Positions 8,109-9,466 of a DNA stretch of 9,466 nt are shown piece after piece. This DNA is from AC-69 sp044867345. Lineage in GTDB: Bacteria > Actinomycetota > UBA4738 > HRBIN12. The notes beneath the pieces were generated by a model that was given only the letters and a program-made list of their open reading frames with translations, searched no databases and was not told where the DNA came from. Made by a program: the position numbers and the translations under genes. The stretch is from NCBI GenBank assembly GCA_044867345.1, contig JBIOUU010000078.1, positions 1-9,466 on the forward strand. The letters are read 5' to 3'. Each line of letters starts with the position of its first letter. Position 1 is the first letter of the stretch.

Positions 8109-9049
8109 GCCGTCCGTGCCTCCGGCGCCGGCACGAGCCGGCGGGCGCGGCGGACGTCCTCGCCCATCGCGCGGGCGAGCGCTTCGGGCGAGTCGAACCG
8201 CTCCTCGTCGCGGAGCCTGGCCCAGAACTCGACCGTGAGGGCCCGGCCGTGGAGCTCGCCGGCGAAGTCGAGCAGGTAGGCCTCGACGTGAACCGGTTCC
8301 CGGCCGAACGTCGGATTGGTGCCCACGCTGATGGCCGCTACGAAGTGGCGCTCCTCGATCGACGCGCGTCCCGCGTAGATGCCGGTCTTGGGCAACAGGA
8401 CTCGGGGATCGGTCTCGAGGTTCGCCGTGGGGAAGCCGAGGTCCACCCCTCGACCCGCACCGGTGACGACGGTCCCCTCAACGGCGTACCGGCGACCGAG
8501 CGCCTTCGTCGGCCATTCCAGATCGCCCTCCGCGAGCGCCTCGCGGATCGAGGACGAGGAGACGGGACGGCCATCGAGCTCGAGGATGGGAAGCTCCTCG
8601 GCGGTGAACCCATGGGCCGGCCCGAGCGTGCGGAGGGTCTCCACCGTCCCCCGGGCCTGGTGTCCGAACGTGAAGTTCGCCCCCACGACCACGTGCTCCG
8701 CGCGCAGGCCGTCCGCCAGCACCCGGCGGACGAACTCTTCTGCCGGGACGAGGGAGAAGGCTCGGTCGAACCGGAGGACAAGGACGACGTCCACTCCGGC
8801 GGCCTCGATGAGCCGGGCCTTGCGATCCGGCGTCGTGAGGAGCTTCGGCTCCCTCCCCGGGGTCAGGGTCTCCCGTGGGTGCCGGTCGAACGTGACGACG
8901 ACGGAACGGAGAGCGCGCTCCCGGGCGAGCTCGACGGTTCGGCTGAAGACCGCCTGATGGCCCAAGTGCACGCCGTCGAAGAAGCCGACGGTAACGACCG
9001 TGCCGCCAGCGCCGAGCGGAAGCGACTCCGATCCCATCCGCAGCTCCAC
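8105..9049 (-). CDS. ribF: Bifunctional riboflavin kinase / FMN adenylyltransferase
   Basis: This cytosolic enzyme converts riboflavin to FMN and then FAD. With the start chosen here it has 314 residues, the normal length. The N-terminal adenylyltransferase domain (about 15-175) has FDGVHLGH (24-31), VVGANFTFGHQARG (121-134) and SSSSIREAL (164-172). The C-terminal kinase domain (about 182-310) has GFPTAN (205-210), GIYAG (223-227), TNPTF (244-248) and catalytic Glu256 in HVEAYLLDF. Three starts are possible: TTG at 9070-9068, only one base after a GGAGG and so badly spaced; GTG at 9049-9047, with a weak AGG nine bases upstream; and ATG at 9037. The GTG puts FDGVH at the distance seen in relatives such as E. 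coli RibF. The stop overlaps the CapA-type start by four bases. The usual upstream neighbour truB is absent; a divergent gene lies there. Confidence 0.96.
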   Translation of the reverse strand: MELRMGSESLPLGAGGTVVTVGFFDGVHLGHQAVFSRTVELARERALRSVVVTFDRHPRETLTPGREPKLLTTPDRKARLIEAAGVDVVLVLRFDRAFSLVPAEEFVRRVLADGLRAEHVVVGANFTFGHQARGTVETLRTLGPAHGFTAEELPILELDGRPVSSSSIREALAEGDLEWPTKALGRRYAVEGTVVTGAGRGVDLGFPTANLETDPRVLLPKTGIYAGRASIEERHFVAAISVGTNPTFGREPVHVEAYLLDFAGELHGRALTVEFWARLRDEERFDSPEALARAMGEDVRRARRLVPAPEARTA

Positions 9050-9103
9050 GCGCGGCAGCCTATCGAACAATCCTCCCCGGCCCCGGAACTCGCGGGTTTC
9101 GAA

Positions 9104-9109
9104 TAGCCT
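9104..9109 (+). promoter_or_regulatory. Possible -10 box of the lipoprotein gene (TAGCCT)
   Basis: TAGCCT lies in the 90-base gap between the divergent ribF and lipoprotein genes, and is the same hexamer as the one before rpsO. It would start a transcript near 9116, about 24 bases before the proposed CTG start and with the ribosome site in between. No -35 element is evident. The box could be chance in such a short gap. Confidence 0.3.
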
Positions 9110-9127
9110 GGGCCGATCCCACGCCGG

Positions 9128-9134
9128 AAGGAGG
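9128..9134 (+). promoter_or_regulatory. Ribosome site AAGGAGG that decides a CTG start
   Basis: AAGGAGG is a full match to the anti-Shine-Dalgarno core. It ends five bases before the CTG at 9140 but 26 bases before the first in-frame ATG at 9161. No ATG, GTG or TTG lies in the right frame between them; the GTG at 9148 is out of frame. The spacing therefore favours initiation at CTG. Confidence 0.6.
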
Positions 9135-9139
9135 ACGTC

Positions 9140-9466
9140 CTGCTTCGGTGGCGAACCGCGATGCTCCTCCCCTTCCTGCTGCTCGCGGCCTGCGGGTCAG
9201 CGCCTACTCCCAGGACGACCGCCCTCGACGACGGAGCGATCACCGTCGCGTCGTTCAACTTCCCTGAGAGCGTGCTGCTCGCGGAGCTCTACGCTCAGGC
9301 CCTCCGCTCGGCCGGCTTCCGCGTCGAGCTGGCGCTCGACCTGGGCGCGCGAGAGCTCGTCGAGCCGGCGCTCCAGAAGGGACTGGTCGAGCTCGTCCCG
9401 GAGTACGCGGGCAGTGCGCTCGAGTTCGTTGCCGGGAATGGATCGGCATCGGCCGACGGGAGCGGG
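9140..9466 (+). CDS. Glycine-betaine/choline-type ABC transporter substrate-binding lipoprotein, N-terminal part
   Basis: The frame is open to the window end, giving 109 residues of a longer protein (relatives have about 300). It opens with a lipoprotein signal peptide: basic MLRWRTA, a hydrophobic core, and lipobox LAAC with Cys18 as the lipid-anchored residue. The mature part fits the OpuAC/ProX binding domain: ITVASFNFPESVLLAELYA (34-52), an ALRSAGFRVE helix-strand (54-63), LGARELVEPALQKGLVEL (68-85) and VPEYAGSALE (86-95), matching the family's 'PEYTGTAL' region. Such proteins capture glycine betaine, choline or similar osmolytes outside the membrane and pass them to an ABC permease, which would lie downstream. 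I start it at CTG because of the well-spaced ribosome site and because the ATG at 9161 would leave only ten residues before the Cys and no basic end. Ligand unproven. Confidence 0.82.
   Translation, partial: MLRWRTAMLLPFLLLAACGSAPTPRTTALDDGAITVASFNFPESVLLAELYAQALRSAGFRVELALDLGARELVEPALQKGLVELVPEYAGSALEFVAGNGSASADGSG

Noticed and set aside
9148..9160. GTG at 9148 as start of the plus-strand gene
   Set aside because: It is out of frame with the binding-protein sequence and would give an Arg/Pro-rich product without a signal peptide.

Overview
The window is GC-rich chromosomal DNA, most likely from a member of the Actinomycetota, probably an uncultured or poorly sampled lineage. Four things point there: high GC with frequent GTG starts, the conserved block ribF - rpsO - pnp - M16 peptidase - dapB, an Eis-type acetyltransferase, and TANNNT boxes placed for very short or absent leaders. 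The class cannot be settled from the sequence alone.

Layout: positions 1-121 hold the edge of an insertion sequence, with the first 21 codons of an IS3-type OrfA transposase on the minus strand and a candidate terminal sequence ending near 121. From 9049 down to 162 lies one tightly packed minus-strand gene train, in transcription order: ribF (FAD synthetase), a CapA-type membrane-anchored metallophosphatase, rpsO (ribosomal protein S15), pnp (polynucleotide phosphorylase), an M16 zinc peptidase, dapB (dihydrodipicolinate reductase), a PIG-L/LmbE deacetylase and an Eis-family GNAT acetyltransferase. Three junctions are 4-base overlaps (ATGA or GTGA), which suggests translational coupling. A plus-strand gene begins at the right edge. 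It encodes a lipoprotein of the glycine-betaine/choline/proline binding-protein class, probably starts at a CTG codon, and is cut by the window end.

The train mixes core functions (flavin cofactor synthesis, ribosome, RNA decay, lysine and peptidoglycan precursor synthesis) with three accessory genes whose substrates are unknown: the CapA protein, the PIG-L deacetylase and the Eis-like acetyltransferase. The largest gap, 211 bases between rpsO and pnp, carries a GC hairpin just after rpsO, a long imperfect inverted repeat and a small hairpin plus palindrome before the pnp ribosome site. It looks like a regulatory or RNA-processing leader. No other gap exceeds 100 bases, and I saw no tRNA, rRNA or CRISPR array.

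I found no convincing wholly new system. The most useful leads are the pnp leader structure, the CTG start of the lipoprotein, the SD-less starts with a TANNNT box, the deacetylase/acetyltransferase pair, and the CapA gene inside the ribF-rpsO pair.
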